Position numbers and translations under genes: made by a program. Below are positions 54,049-62,070 of a stretch of DNA of 64,000 nucleotides, piece after piece; position 1 is the stretch's first letter; each line of letters starts with the position of its first letter. Source of the DNA: Ruminococcoides intestinihominis (GTDB taxonomy: Bacteria > Bacillota > Clostridia > Oscillospirales > Acutalibacteraceae); assembly GCF_040096285.1 (NCBI RefSeq), contig NZ_JBBMEY010000002.1, positions 56,472 to 120,471 on the forward strand. The letters are read 5' to 3'. Below the pieces are notes generated by a model. That model was not told the origin of the DNA. It did no database searches and worked only from the letters and a program-made list of their open reading frames with translations.

Positions 54049-55185
54049 TTACTTTTTCATCTTTAGCTGTTCTTTGAACATTGTTGACATAGCATATTTT
54101 CCCTTTTTACTACCAAGATCATCAATGCTCATGTCTCCTTTGAAAACCAATTCCATAATTCCTATGTATGCCTCACCAAGTGCCGCTGTAATAACTCCAG
54201 CTGTTCCTGCTGATATTACACCACCAACCACAGTTCCTGCTCCTGGTATGAATTTCAACAAGTTAGTAACTACAGTCTTTCCTAACAAAGTTGCACCACC
54301 CGCACCAATTGACGATGACAACAGTGCAGTGATAACGCTCTTATTTACATCAAAACCAAATATTACTGTAATTGAAGCTATCATACCTAATTGAGTAGGT
54401 ATCAGTAATGCACAGTCAGAAAACGGAATAGGTGCAGCTCCTTCACCTGCCGCTGCAACTGATGCTGTTGCTACTGCTGCCTGTGCACGGCGCTTTTTTT
54501 CTTCTAAACATGCAATCTGAACATGTTGAAGTGTGTCCATCAACTCATCTGGAAGAACCTCTCCCATTACCTTGATTAACACATCTAATCCGTATGCTTT
54601 AGCAACACCTAAATCTTCAATCTCATAATCTTCTGCAAGCACAGGAATTATCTGGATAATATCCAAGTTTTCATTCAATAACACTTGTCTCATTTCCTGT
54701 GCTTTTTTCTTTGAAAATGATTGTGTAAGCACAACGATAATCGGAACTTGTGTGATTTGATTCTCCATTGAGAGTTCTCTTAACCACTCAATTTCTTCTG
54801 GCTCAATTCTATTTGAGGCAGTATTGATACAATACCAAATACAGTGAATAGCCTTATTTATATCTTGAGTAGCAAGCCCTTTACTGATTGTATCCATTAC
54901 CTCTTGCTTTACTTCTGCCTGAACTTCTTTTCCAAGTTCAAACCCTCTCGTATCATAGATTGCAAGTGGTACACCTTTTTTTGTGATTTTTCGCATATGC
55001 GATGTTACTGGCTTACCCATTCCAGTGTCAGCAAGTTTCTCCTTGAATACAGAATTGATCAAGGTACTCTTACCGACACCAGTTTTACCAGCAACTATTA
55101 TATTAAGTGTGTTTAGGTTCTTGATTTTCTCTGCTATTGCATTAATTGCTTCTTGGGCAATTTTTTCAGCATCAATTCCAGCCAT
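54049..55185 (-). CDS. GTPase with C-terminal DUF697-like membrane-associated domain
   Basis: A 378-aa P-loop GTPase: G1 GKTGVGKST (33-41), G3 DTRG (78-81), while the G4 position reads LTQS (153-156) instead of NKxD. A charged helix (about 225-245) leads to a hydrophobic, Gly/Ala-rich C-terminal region (255-345; IPFSDCALLIPTQLGMIASI, FIPGAGTVVGGVISAGTAG) like DUF697. Such proteins attach to membranes. Its ATG overlaps the stop of the one-TM gene (TAATG), so translation is coupled. It is the last gene of the four-gene island; leucine codons are mixed, unlike host genes. Confidence 0.82.
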   Translation of the reverse strand: MAGIDAEKIAQEAINAIAEKIKNLNTLNIIVAGKTGVGKSTLINSVFKEKLADTGMGKPVTSHMRKITKKGVPLAIYDTRGFELGKEVQAEVKQEVMDTISKGLATQDINKAIHCIWYCINTASNRIEPEEIEWLRELSMENQITQVPIIVVLTQSFSKKKAQEMRQVLLNENLDIIQIIPVLAEDYEIEDLGVAKAYGLDVLIKVMGEVLPDELMDTLQHVQIACLEEKKRRAQAAVATASVAAAGEGAAPIPFSDCALLIPTQLGMIASITVIFGFDVNKSVITALLSSSIGAGGATLLGKTVVTNLLKFIPGAGTVVGGVISAGTAGVITAALGEAYIGIMELVFKGDMSIDDLGSKKGKYAMSTMFKEQLKMKK

Positions 55186-55400
55186 TATTCTTTCTCCTTT
55201 GTTTCTTCATTAAATGGCACTATTTCAGGCCCCATTTCATTGAAGTCAATTTCATCATTTTTCAACGATTTTTTATATGCTTTATTTCCATACTTTTGGA
55301 TGAGTGGTGGAATAAAAATGAATCCTGCTACTGTGAATGCACTACCGGCAACAAACCACGCCACTTTGCTATATCTATCTTTTTTCTTTTTATCTTTCAT
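55185..55400 (-). CDS. One-TM small membrane protein of the island
   Basis: A 71-aa protein with a very basic N-terminus (KDKKKKDRYSK), one membrane helix (about 13-34) and an acidic tail (about 44-71). Orientation by charge: basic end inside, so the tail may be outside, although the order is not proven. It sits between the DUF262 gene (42 bp gap) and the GTPase gene (1-bp overlap). No family recognised; likely a partner of the GTPase. Confidence 0.7.
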   Translation of the reverse strand: MKDKKKKDRYSKVAWFVAGSAFTVAGFIFIPPLIQKYGNKAYKKSLKNDEIDFNEMGPEIVPFNEETKEKE

Positions 55401-55442
55401 ACTTTGCCTCCCATAAGAGTCCTTGTAAATTTTGCGAATTTC

Positions 55443-57161
55443 CTATAATAGAATGTCCTTTAATGCCTTGCTCATCAATTCCTGACGTTTCTCCATAAAC
55501 TCTTCAAAATTTGAAAGTTCATAAGAAATATCTCCCGGAAGGTACTTAGCATTTTCACTATTTTCAGTAATCTTCAACCAATCAACGAGTGGTGTGGCAT
55601 TCTTAGATTCATTCTCTCTGCCTTCGAGCAACTGAAGGTTTGCTAGTGTATTCCTTCTTCTTCGCCAATCTTCTTTAGTATCATCATCAATCACTGTTCC
55701 GTCCGGTAACACTAAGTCTTTAATCTTTCCTTCTTCAAATCCTGTATACGGATGCATATGATCTTGATGGAATCCCTTCTGACTATATTTCAAATTTGGA
55801 TACAGAAGAGATAACAACATAAATGTATAGGCACCAATCTCATATGTATCAAACATTGCATCAATCTCATCCGCAGTATATCTAAGAGTTCTGTCGCCTG
55901 TGAATCTAATCCCATTTAGATTTTTCATGCTAAATGAATTAGATGGTGCAGCCTTCAATGCCTCTCTTATGCTTGTCAGTGCAGAGTTTGATGCGGTACC
56001 AAAAATCTGTCTTACCTGTGCGATTACAATATATTTTCTTAATTCAGCTTTACTGCTTGAATCGAAATTACCACCTTTGTATCTGTAGTAAACCATAGGA
56101 GAAACAGCCACATAAGAAATCATGTTCTCTGAGTTGAATCCGAACTCATTTAACAAATCAACTGTATCCTTGATGGCTTTTCGGATTGAGTCCCAGTTTT
56201 CTTTGATTTTTAGTACACTGTCTTTTTTGAATGTTTCTACTTTTAATGCTACGGACATATCTAAAAGATACAAACAGGTACGCATTATAAAGTCATTAGA
56301 GAACTTGAATCCTTCGCCTTTCTTATTTATTTCAGAAAGCAACTCATCAATTTCATCCCTTGCCTTATCCCAATGAGAAACAATAGTAGAGAATAGCAAG
56401 TCACTCTTTGAAAGAATGGTTCCACCAGAATTTACTCTAACGAAAATATCCAATACACTGTCTATCGAATCTTTTTCTACTTCAAAGTAGTTGATAATTT
56501 CATCAGTAACAAGTCTTGTATGTAAAAGCAAAATGTTCTTTGTTGCAACTTTATCGGTTGCCCAGCCATTTGGAATGATGACTTCTGTTAATAAATCTTC
56601 AGCAGAATACTTAAGGATATCTTTTACTAAATACCAAATCTTATCATCCTTATTCTTTGCAGCCTCATCCACTGTTAAAAATCTGAATTCATAGGAAATA
56701 TCCTCGTCATCAGTTTTTTCGCTATGCAAATCAAAGTAAAGTTCCTTCTTTGGAAAAGCATCATCGTTCTTCCATCTTTTGTTTGGAAGTTTTCTGCTCA
56801 TACTTCCTTGCAACGCTATATACAAAGAAGTCAATCTCTGCTGCCCATCTAAAACTGCCCAGATAGTTTCATCTCCACTACCAATTGGGAACGGCTGTGG
56901 TGCAGCAGGATTCTTATACATATCTCTGTCATGGTAATCTTTTATAAATTCATACATTGAATATTCTTTTTGGTTTACAATTGTCTTCTTTACTTTCCAA
57001 AACAAGAAAGTACCAATAGGATACCCAAGCATGACTGAATCTAACAGTCTTGTAATTTGCGAGTCACCCCACACATATTTTCTCTGAATAGCAGGCAGAT
57101 ATATCCTTCTGCTATTCACATCGTCTATTATTGCTCTTATACTCTTCTTTTCGTATGCCAT
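55443..57161 (-). CDS. DUF262 protein with HNH-like C-terminus (GmrSD-like)
   Basis: A 572-aa protein. The N-terminal DUF262 (ParB/sulfiredoxin-like) domain shows LPAIQRKYVWGDSQITRLLDS, GYPIGTFLFW and the VLDGQQRLTSLY nucleotide-processing motif. The C-terminus has HQDHMHPY and, after WRRRRNT, LANLQLLEGRENESKN, a DUF1524/HNH-like pattern. This two-domain layout is that of GmrSD-type, NTP-dependent type IV restriction enzymes against modified phage DNA. The start at 57161 has GAGG 6 bp upstream; the in-frame GTG at 57173 overlaps the small upstream gene. Codon use differs from the host (early Leu codons are CTG, TTA, TTG, CTT). Confidence 0.82.
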   Translation of the reverse strand: MAYEKKSIRAIIDDVNSRRIYLPAIQRKYVWGDSQITRLLDSVMLGYPIGTFLFWKVKKTIVNQKEYSMYEFIKDYHDRDMYKNPAAPQPFPIGSGDETIWAVLDGQQRLTSLYIALQGSMSRKLPNKRWKNDDAFPKKELYFDLHSEKTDDEDISYEFRFLTVDEAAKNKDDKIWYLVKDILKYSAEDLLTEVIIPNGWATDKVATKNILLLHTRLVTDEIINYFEVEKDSIDSVLDIFVRVNSGGTILSKSDLLFSTIVSHWDKARDEIDELLSEINKKGEGFKFSNDFIMRTCLYLLDMSVALKVETFKKDSVLKIKENWDSIRKAIKDTVDLLNEFGFNSENMISYVAVSPMVYYRYKGGNFDSSSKAELRKYIVIAQVRQIFGTASNSALTSIREALKAAPSNSFSMKNLNGIRFTGDRTLRYTADEIDAMFDTYEIGAYTFMLLSLLYPNLKYSQKGFHQDHMHPYTGFEEGKIKDLVLPDGTVIDDDTKEDWRRRRNTLANLQLLEGRENESKNATPLVDWLKITENSENAKYLPGDISYELSNFEEFMEKRQELMSKALKDILL

Positions 57162-57169
57162 GATAAACC

Positions 57170-57328
57170 TCACTCATTACTCGTTTTTATCTGCTCTCCG
57201 TTTGGGAAGATAAATGACTGTTCAAATATAACTTTCATCACATTATTAAATACATGTTTCATATCTTCAAAAAGCCAGAACTCACCTAAGTTTTTTTCCA
57301 AAATTCTACGAAATCTAGATATACTCAT
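57170..57328 (-). CDS. 52-aa ORF heading the island operon
   Basis: A short frame with AGGAG about 10 bp before its ATG and a TGA 8 bp before the DUF262 start, so its placement is that of an operon gene. The product is MSISRFRRILEKNLGEFWLF followed by a mixed helix with hydrophobic and basic residues (MKHVFNNVMKVIFEQ). It could be a small regulator or a truncated N-terminal gene piece. No family recognised. Confidence 0.5.
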   Translation of the reverse strand: MSISRFRRILEKNLGEFWLFEDMKHVFNNVMKVIFEQSFIFPNGEQIKTSNE

Positions 57329-57363
57329 AAGTTAGAAACTCCTATTCTTTATATTAATAAAAC

Positions 57364-57380
57364 ATCTAATCACATTAGAT
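57364..57380. promoter_or_regulatory. Palindrome upstream of the island operon
   Basis: A perfect inverted repeat ATCTAAT-CAC-ATTAGAT, 36 bp before the 52-aa ORF and 41 bp after the methyltransferase stop. It could be an operator for the island or a weak terminator of the upstream gene; the following GTTTTATT run fits the latter partly. Confidence 0.45.
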
Positions 57381-57420
57381 TTATCATAACTCTACATATT
57401 TCAATTTTTCTAACCATACT

Positions 57421-58572
57421 TTATACATTTGTTAATAAGACCACACACTCAATGTGGTTTGTATGAGGGAACATATCCACAGGTTGGATTTTGGTAACGG
57501 AATAATCTTTTGTAGTTAGATAATGCAAGTCTCTTTCCAAAGTTTCAGGGTTACAACTTACATAGACGATTTTATCCGGTGAAAGCTCACAGAGAGAATC
57601 TAGGAATTCTCTACCACAACCTGCTCTTGGTGGGTCAACAAAAACAACATTTGGTGAAGTTACTTCTTCACTTGCCATTTCTGTCATAAATTCACTGGCA
57701 TCTTTACAATAGAAATTTATGTTACTCTTCTTATTAAGTTCTTTATTTTTCTTAGCATCTTCAACTGCTTGAGGGTTAACCTCTACACCTACTACACTTT
57801 TAACATATTTTGATGCTACAAGACCAATTGTACCTATACCACAATAAGTATCCAGCACAACATCATCCTTATTAAGCTGAGCAAATTTAATTGCAGTTTT
57901 GTAAAGGACTTCTGTTTGAAGTGAATTCACTTGGTAAAATGACTTTGGTGAAATTTCAAACTTACAACCACATAATACATCCATAATTGTACCTTTGCCG
58001 TAAAGCACCTTTTCATAAGAACCCAGTTTCATTTTTGTAGGGTTAGGGTTTATGTTATGGACAATAGTTGTAATCTTTGGGAATAGTTTAAGAACACCTT
58101 TGACAAACTCTTTTTCTTTAGGAAATTTACCTTTAGCAGTAACAACTGTTAATAGAATTTCACCGGTATTTTGAGCAGTACGGACTAAAATATTTTTGAA
58201 AAAGCCTTTGTCTGTTTTAGGGTTATAGATAGAAATATTTAGGTTCTTTAGAACTGTTTTTACTGCAATGGCAATCTTGTCACTACGCTTGCTGTTTAAC
58301 AGACAATGCTCAACACCGACAATACCGTTATTTGATGACTGAAAAACACCACTGATTATTCTGCCACCTTTTGTTGTACGGTACACAGTCTGAACCTTAT
58401 TTCTATAATTATAGGGTGAATCCATACCTATAATTTTCTTAACATTACAAAATTGTGAAAGGCATCTTTCTACTTTATTTTGTTTCCAACTTAGTTGTTG
58501 TTCATATGGCATATTCATTAGCTGACAGCCATTGCACTTTTTATATACAGGACAAATTAATTCTTTTTCCAT
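57421..58572 (-). CDS. RNA uracil-C5 methyltransferase, TRAM-less (RlmC/RlmD/TrmA type)
   Basis: SAM-dependent tRNA or 23S rRNA m5U methyltransferase. The 383-aa protein opens with a cysteine set for an [4Fe-4S] cluster (CPVYKKCNGCQL), then SPKSFYQVNSLQTEVLY, the SAM loop DTYCGIGTIGL, VDPPRAGCG and the catalytic YVSCNPETLERD cysteine. It lacks the N-terminal TRAM domain seen in the paralogue at 60570-61946. The target nucleotide is not assignable by eye. Confidence 0.88.
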   Translation of the reverse strand: MEKELICPVYKKCNGCQLMNMPYEQQLSWKQNKVERCLSQFCNVKKIIGMDSPYNYRNKVQTVYRTTKGGRIISGVFQSSNNGIVGVEHCLLNSKRSDKIAIAVKTVLKNLNISIYNPKTDKGFFKNILVRTAQNTGEILLTVVTAKGKFPKEKEFVKGVLKLFPKITTIVHNINPNPTKMKLGSYEKVLYGKGTIMDVLCGCKFEISPKSFYQVNSLQTEVLYKTAIKFAQLNKDDVVLDTYCGIGTIGLVASKYVKSVVGVEVNPQAVEDAKKNKELNKKSNINFYCKDASEFMTEMASEEVTSPNVVFVDPPRAGCGREFLDSLCELSPDKIVYVSCNPETLERDLHYLTTKDYSVTKIQPVDMFPHTNHIECVVLLTNV

Positions 58573-58663
58573 CTTAAAAACTCTTTTCTCTATTTTTTAT
58601 CATTATAACATAATAATGTGGAAATAGATACTTTTAATTATATGGTTTCACTATTGTAATCAA

Positions 58664-58693
58664 TTAAAAAACTGCACAACTTAATGTGCAGTT
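58664..58693 (-). terminator. Terminator overlapping the stop codon of the HPP-like gene
   Basis: Stem AACTGCACA / TGTGCAGTT with a 6-nt loop that contains the TAA stop, followed by TTTTTAATTG on the minus strand. The last codons of the gene form the 5' arm. Confidence 0.85.
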
Positions 58694-59646
58694 AGTTCAT
58701 ATTCTTTTTCATATAATTTTTTATCTTGTCTCCACATAAAGAAAACTCTTGATAATAGGATAATCACAACACTACCTACAAATATTTGAAGTGGATATGT
58801 TATTACACTACTTTGAGGGATTATCATACTTAGTATTGTAATTGCACCAACAGGTGGCATATACATTTTTGTGTAGGTTAAAATCAAAAGCATTATTAAT
58901 GTAGCAATTAAGGCTGAAACTGTTAGTGGTAATTCTAATTTTATTGTTAATAAATATCTAGATAATGAACCTACTAAAGCACAACCTGTTATAACCAAAA
59001 CAGTTTTTATAGGTTTGTTTCTCACTTTATTTCTTGGTCGAGAGAACTCTGTAAATGCTACTAAAAGTGGTGGTGCAATGATAAATTTATAGTTAAAATA
59101 AATTGCCACAAAACCAACAATAGCAACACAAACTATCCTTAGTGCAGTATCAATAATATCATCTTTACTGTTTAGCATTACAGGTATATATTCTTCATCT
59201 TCTCTAATTTTCATTTTCAAAAATAGTTGATGAAAACCGATTACCAATATGGTTAATACAACTGCAGAAATGGGATAAATAAAACTTTTCGTTTGCATCA
59301 TAACCGGCAACACTATTGCAGACACAAATGGTGCAAAAGTTGTACCGGAAAACATAAATAATATTTGTGCAAAAGAAAAGGCAATTATCATTTGTGGGAA
59401 AAGTGCAAGTCCACTGTATCTAACTATCAGCACACCAACAGTTGCACATATTGTTATCAGGAGTAACATTCTTTTTCCGTTGACTTTCCAACTTCTCTTT
59501 TGTGCTACCATATATCCAACTGCAAGTGCAGTTATCTCCGGGAAAATTATTTCTTTTTCATTAAGTAATTCAGCTATCCCTACCATTATCCCAACTAGTA
59601 ATAATGTGGATATGTAGGGTATTATGTTTTTGATAAATTTTTTCAT
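58681..59646 (-). CDS. Polytopic membrane protein, HPP-like
   Basis: A 321-aa integral membrane protein with about eight to nine helices in two similar halves; each half has a proline-rich TFAPF-/MPPVGAI-like element, as in HPP-family proteins, separated by a cytoplasmic loop (about 150-170, KMKIREDEEYIP). Substrate is unknown. Monocistronic, convergent with nothing; divergent from the toxin-antitoxin pair. Confidence 0.65.
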   Translation of the reverse strand: MKKFIKNIIPYISTLLLVGIMVGIAELLNEKEIIFPEITALAVGYMVAQKRSWKVNGKRMLLLITICATVGVLIVRYSGLALFPQMIIAFSFAQILFMFSGTTFAPFVSAIVLPVMMQTKSFIYPISAVVLTILVIGFHQLFLKMKIREDEEYIPVMLNSKDDIIDTALRIVCVAIVGFVAIYFNYKFIIAPPLLVAFTEFSRPRNKVRNKPIKTVLVITGCALVGSLSRYLLTIKLELPLTVSALIATLIMLLILTYTKMYMPPVGAITILSMIIPQSSVITYPLQIFVGSVVIILLSRVFFMWRQDKKLYEKEYELTAH

Positions 59647-59737
59647 AAATATTCTTTCTATTTTTTATTTTCTCTATTATAACATTTGTTTTAACTTAAT
59701 ACTATACAGCATTTATAATATAATAATATTAGAATAT

Positions 59738-59769
59738 GTATTGCGTTTGTATATACAATACTATATAAT
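59738..59769 (+). promoter_or_regulatory. Toxin-antitoxin promoter with nested palindromes
   Basis: TTGCGT (59741-59746), a 17-bp spacer and TATAAT (59764-59769). The spacer holds the perfect palindrome TTGTATATACAA (59747-59758) inside an outer repeat GTATTG ... CAATAC (59738-59761), a likely site for the antitoxin. Confidence 0.78.
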
Positions 59770-59812
59770 ATTATTAAGGAAACAAATTATACTTTTGGAA
59801 GGAGTTTTATAT

Positions 59813-60115
59813 ATGGCAAAATCAGCAAACTTATATGCTAGAATTGAACCTGATCTAAAAGAAAACGCAGAAGCTATTTTGAATGTACTGGGCATTTCTG
59901 CGTCAAGTGCAATCACTATGTTTTATAAGCAAATTGTAATGCACAATGGTATTCCCTTTGAACTGAAAATTCCTAATCATCCACTAGATATTAACAAAAT
60001 CACAGAAGATGAATTTAATAAGGAAATAGAGAAAGGTTTACAGGATGTTGAAAATGGAAATACTATTCCGGCTAAAGAAGTATTTGCATCTATCCGTAAC
60101 AAGTATGACATATGA
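59813..60115 (+). CDS. RelB/DinJ-family antitoxin
   Basis: A 100-aa antitoxin: N-terminal ribbon-helix-helix (about 1-50; SANLYARIEPDLKENAEAIL, GISASSAITMFYKQIV), then a flexible toxin-binding tail. It should neutralise the toxin and bind the palindromic promoter. GGAAGGAG precedes the ATG at 59813; upstream in-frame ATGs encode an implausible aromatic-rich leader that lies partly before the promoter. The stop overlaps the toxin ATG (ATGA). Confidence 0.88.
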   Translation: MAKSANLYARIEPDLKENAEAILNVLGISASSAITMFYKQIVMHNGIPFELKIPNHPLDINKITEDEFNKEIEKGLQDVENGNTIPAKEVFASIRNKYDI

Positions 60116-60429
60116 ATTATAAAATAGATATTACATCTAAGGCTCAAAATGATTTAGAAGAAATATTCAGATATATTGCTTTTAACTTACAATCTTTTAT
60201 AAATGCATCTAATCTACTTGACCGTTTTGAACAAGCTATATACTCTTTAGAACAACTGCCTGAGCGTTTTAGATTGTATGACAAAGAACCATGGAAAAAC
60301 AAAAATTTGCGTATTATGCCTATTGATAATTACTTGGTGCTTTACATTACAAACAATGTTAAACATATAGTTACAATTGTTCGTGTAATGTATGGTGGCA
60401 GACATATTGAAAAGCAAATTAATAAATAA
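60112..60429 (+). CDS. RelE/ParE-family toxin
   Basis: A 105-aa toxin of the RelE/ParE fold: YKIDITSKAQNDLEEIFRYI, the ALYSLEQLPERFRLYDKEPW-like segment (IYSLEQLPERFRLY), LRIMPIDNYLVLYIT and the C-terminal VRVMYGGRHIEKQI, which fits the usual R-x-x-Y-x-R-R/x-I-like end. RelE-type members cleave mRNA on the ribosome; ParE-type ones inhibit gyrase. Which applies cannot be decided here. It overlaps the antitoxin gene by 4 bp. Confidence 0.87.
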   Translation: MNYKIDITSKAQNDLEEIFRYIAFNLQSFINASNLLDRFEQAIYSLEQLPERFRLYDKEPWKNKNLRIMPIDNYLVLYITNNVKHIVTIVRVMYGGRHIEKQINK

Positions 60430-60441
60430 TATTGATATGAA

Positions 60442-60482
60442 AAGGCTCTCATTACCAGCAAATAGTATGAGAGTCTTTTTAA
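60442..60482 (+). terminator. Terminator after the toxin gene
   Basis: Stem AAGGCTCTCAT / ATGAGAGTCTT (one G-T pair) with a 13-nt loop, then TTTTTAATT. Confidence 0.8.
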
Positions 60483-60569
60483 TTAAACATTAAATTTTAT
60501 TCAGGATCTGATAACTTTTTATCTCCAAAAGTATATTCTTTTCTGTGTTTCTATATTCATCAAGTAACC

Positions 60570-61946
60570 TTAATTATTTCTAACCAAAAGGCAGACATTT
60601 TCCACATGGCTGGTACGAGGGAAAAGGTCAAATGGGGTTAATTCTACAGGGGAATAATCGTTATCTGCAAAAAACTTTAAATCACGAGCTAAAGTTCCCG
60701 GGTCACAAGAAACATAAACAACCCTCTTTGGTGACATTGCTTTAATAGAAAGTATCAAGTCCTCTGTTAGTCCTTTTCTTGGTGGGTCAACAACTACAAC
60801 ATCAGGAGAAATATTGTCATTCTTTAGCTTTTCCCCACACTTTGTTGCATCACCACAAATAAACTGTGCGTTATTAATATTATTTAACTTTGCATTAAGT
60901 TTAGCATCCTTAATAGCCTGAGGTACAATTTCAACACCAATTAAACTTTTACATTCATTAGCCATTGTAAGTCCGATTGTACCTGTACCACAATAAAGGT
61001 CAATTAGATTTTCTTTACCTGTAAGGTTGGCATATTCTTTAGCTTTGTTATACAGTTTCTCTGCTTGACTATGGTTAACTTGATAAAAACTATTTGGGGA
61101 AATTCTGAAATTAAGTCCACACAAGTTGTCAATAATATAAGTGTCACCATAGATTGCTCTATTTTTTGTACCTGTAATTACATTTGTTTTTTCTTTATTA
61201 GAATTAATTACAACACTTTTTAGGTTAGGTATATTTTCTTTTAAAGAATTAACCAGTAAAGTTTCATTCTTTAGCTTGTCACCGTTAATAACAAGACAAA
61301 CCATCACTTCACCTGTTTTTTCACCGTATCTAACATACAAATGTCTCACTAAACCTTTGTGGGTTGTTTCATCATAGATAGTTTCATTAGTGGTTTGCAA
61401 ATAGTCCTTGACTACTGCCATTACCTTATCAAAAATTTTAGGTTGTAACAAGCAAGTATCGGTATCAACCACCCTATGGCTATGAAAGCCATAGAAACCC
61501 ATTTCAACATTACCGTCTTTATTTTTAACTAAAGGAAACTGTGCTTTGTTTCTGTAATTATCCGGTACATCTGCTCCTACAATAGGATTGATTTTTACAT
61601 TAAGACCTGCAATTCTTGCAATAGCATCCTTTACTTTTTGCTCCTTGATTTTTAATTCAGCATCATAGGTAGTATGACGGTAACAACAACCACCACATTT
61701 TAGAAAAACTTTACAATCTACTTCTTGTCTATATTCTGATGGCTTGATAATTTCCATCACTTTGCCAAAGCAATAACGCTTTAGCACCTTAACAATCAGT
61801 ACATCTACCCTGTCACCTACTGCTGAATTAGGTACAAAAATTGCAATACCCTCATCACTTTTGCCTACACCATAACCCTCACTTGTTGTGCCGGTTATAT
61901 CAATTATTAATCTGTCATTCTTCTTAATAGTCATAATTTTTTTCAT
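60570..61946 (-). CDS. 23S rRNA uracil-C5 methyltransferase with TRAM domain (RlmD/RlmCD type)
   Basis: SAM-dependent m5U methyltransferase for 23S rRNA. The 458-aa protein has an N-terminal TRAM domain (about 5-65), the cluster cysteines CKVFLKCGGCCYRH, SPNSFYQVNHSQAEKLY, DLYCGTGTIGL, the VDPPRKGLT motif, and catalytic YVSCDPGTLARDL. It is a paralogue of 57421-58572. No strong ribosome site is seen before the ATG. Confidence 0.9.
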   Translation of the reverse strand: MKKIMTIKKNDRLIIDITGTTSEGYGVGKSDEGIAIFVPNSAVGDRVDVLIVKVLKRYCFGKVMEIIKPSEYRQEVDCKVFLKCGGCCYRHTTYDAELKIKEQKVKDAIARIAGLNVKINPIVGADVPDNYRNKAQFPLVKNKDGNVEMGFYGFHSHRVVDTDTCLLQPKIFDKVMAVVKDYLQTTNETIYDETTHKGLVRHLYVRYGEKTGEVMVCLVINGDKLKNETLLVNSLKENIPNLKSVVINSNKEKTNVITGTKNRAIYGDTYIIDNLCGLNFRISPNSFYQVNHSQAEKLYNKAKEYANLTGKENLIDLYCGTGTIGLTMANECKSLIGVEIVPQAIKDAKLNAKLNNINNAQFICGDATKCGEKLKNDNISPDVVVVDPPRKGLTEDLILSIKAMSPKRVVYVSCDPGTLARDLKFFADNDYSPVELTPFDLFPRTSHVENVCLLVRNN

Positions 61947-62070
61947 ATCTTAATTTTAACATTTATACATAGTCAAATCAACAATTTTATAAAATATCTG
62001 TTATAGTAATTGCAATTTATCTTATAAAATTATATAATGGAACTATAAATAAATTAAAGAGGTAATTATT

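Noticed and set aside
53939..54394. Plus-strand 151-aa frame opposite the GTPase gene end
   Set aside because: It is antisense to the GTPase coding region and has no promoter or family features.
60501..60560. Coding-like minus-strand stretch (EYTFGDKKLSDPE before a stop)
   Set aside because: Only about 17 codons after an in-frame stop; cannot be distinguished from chance.
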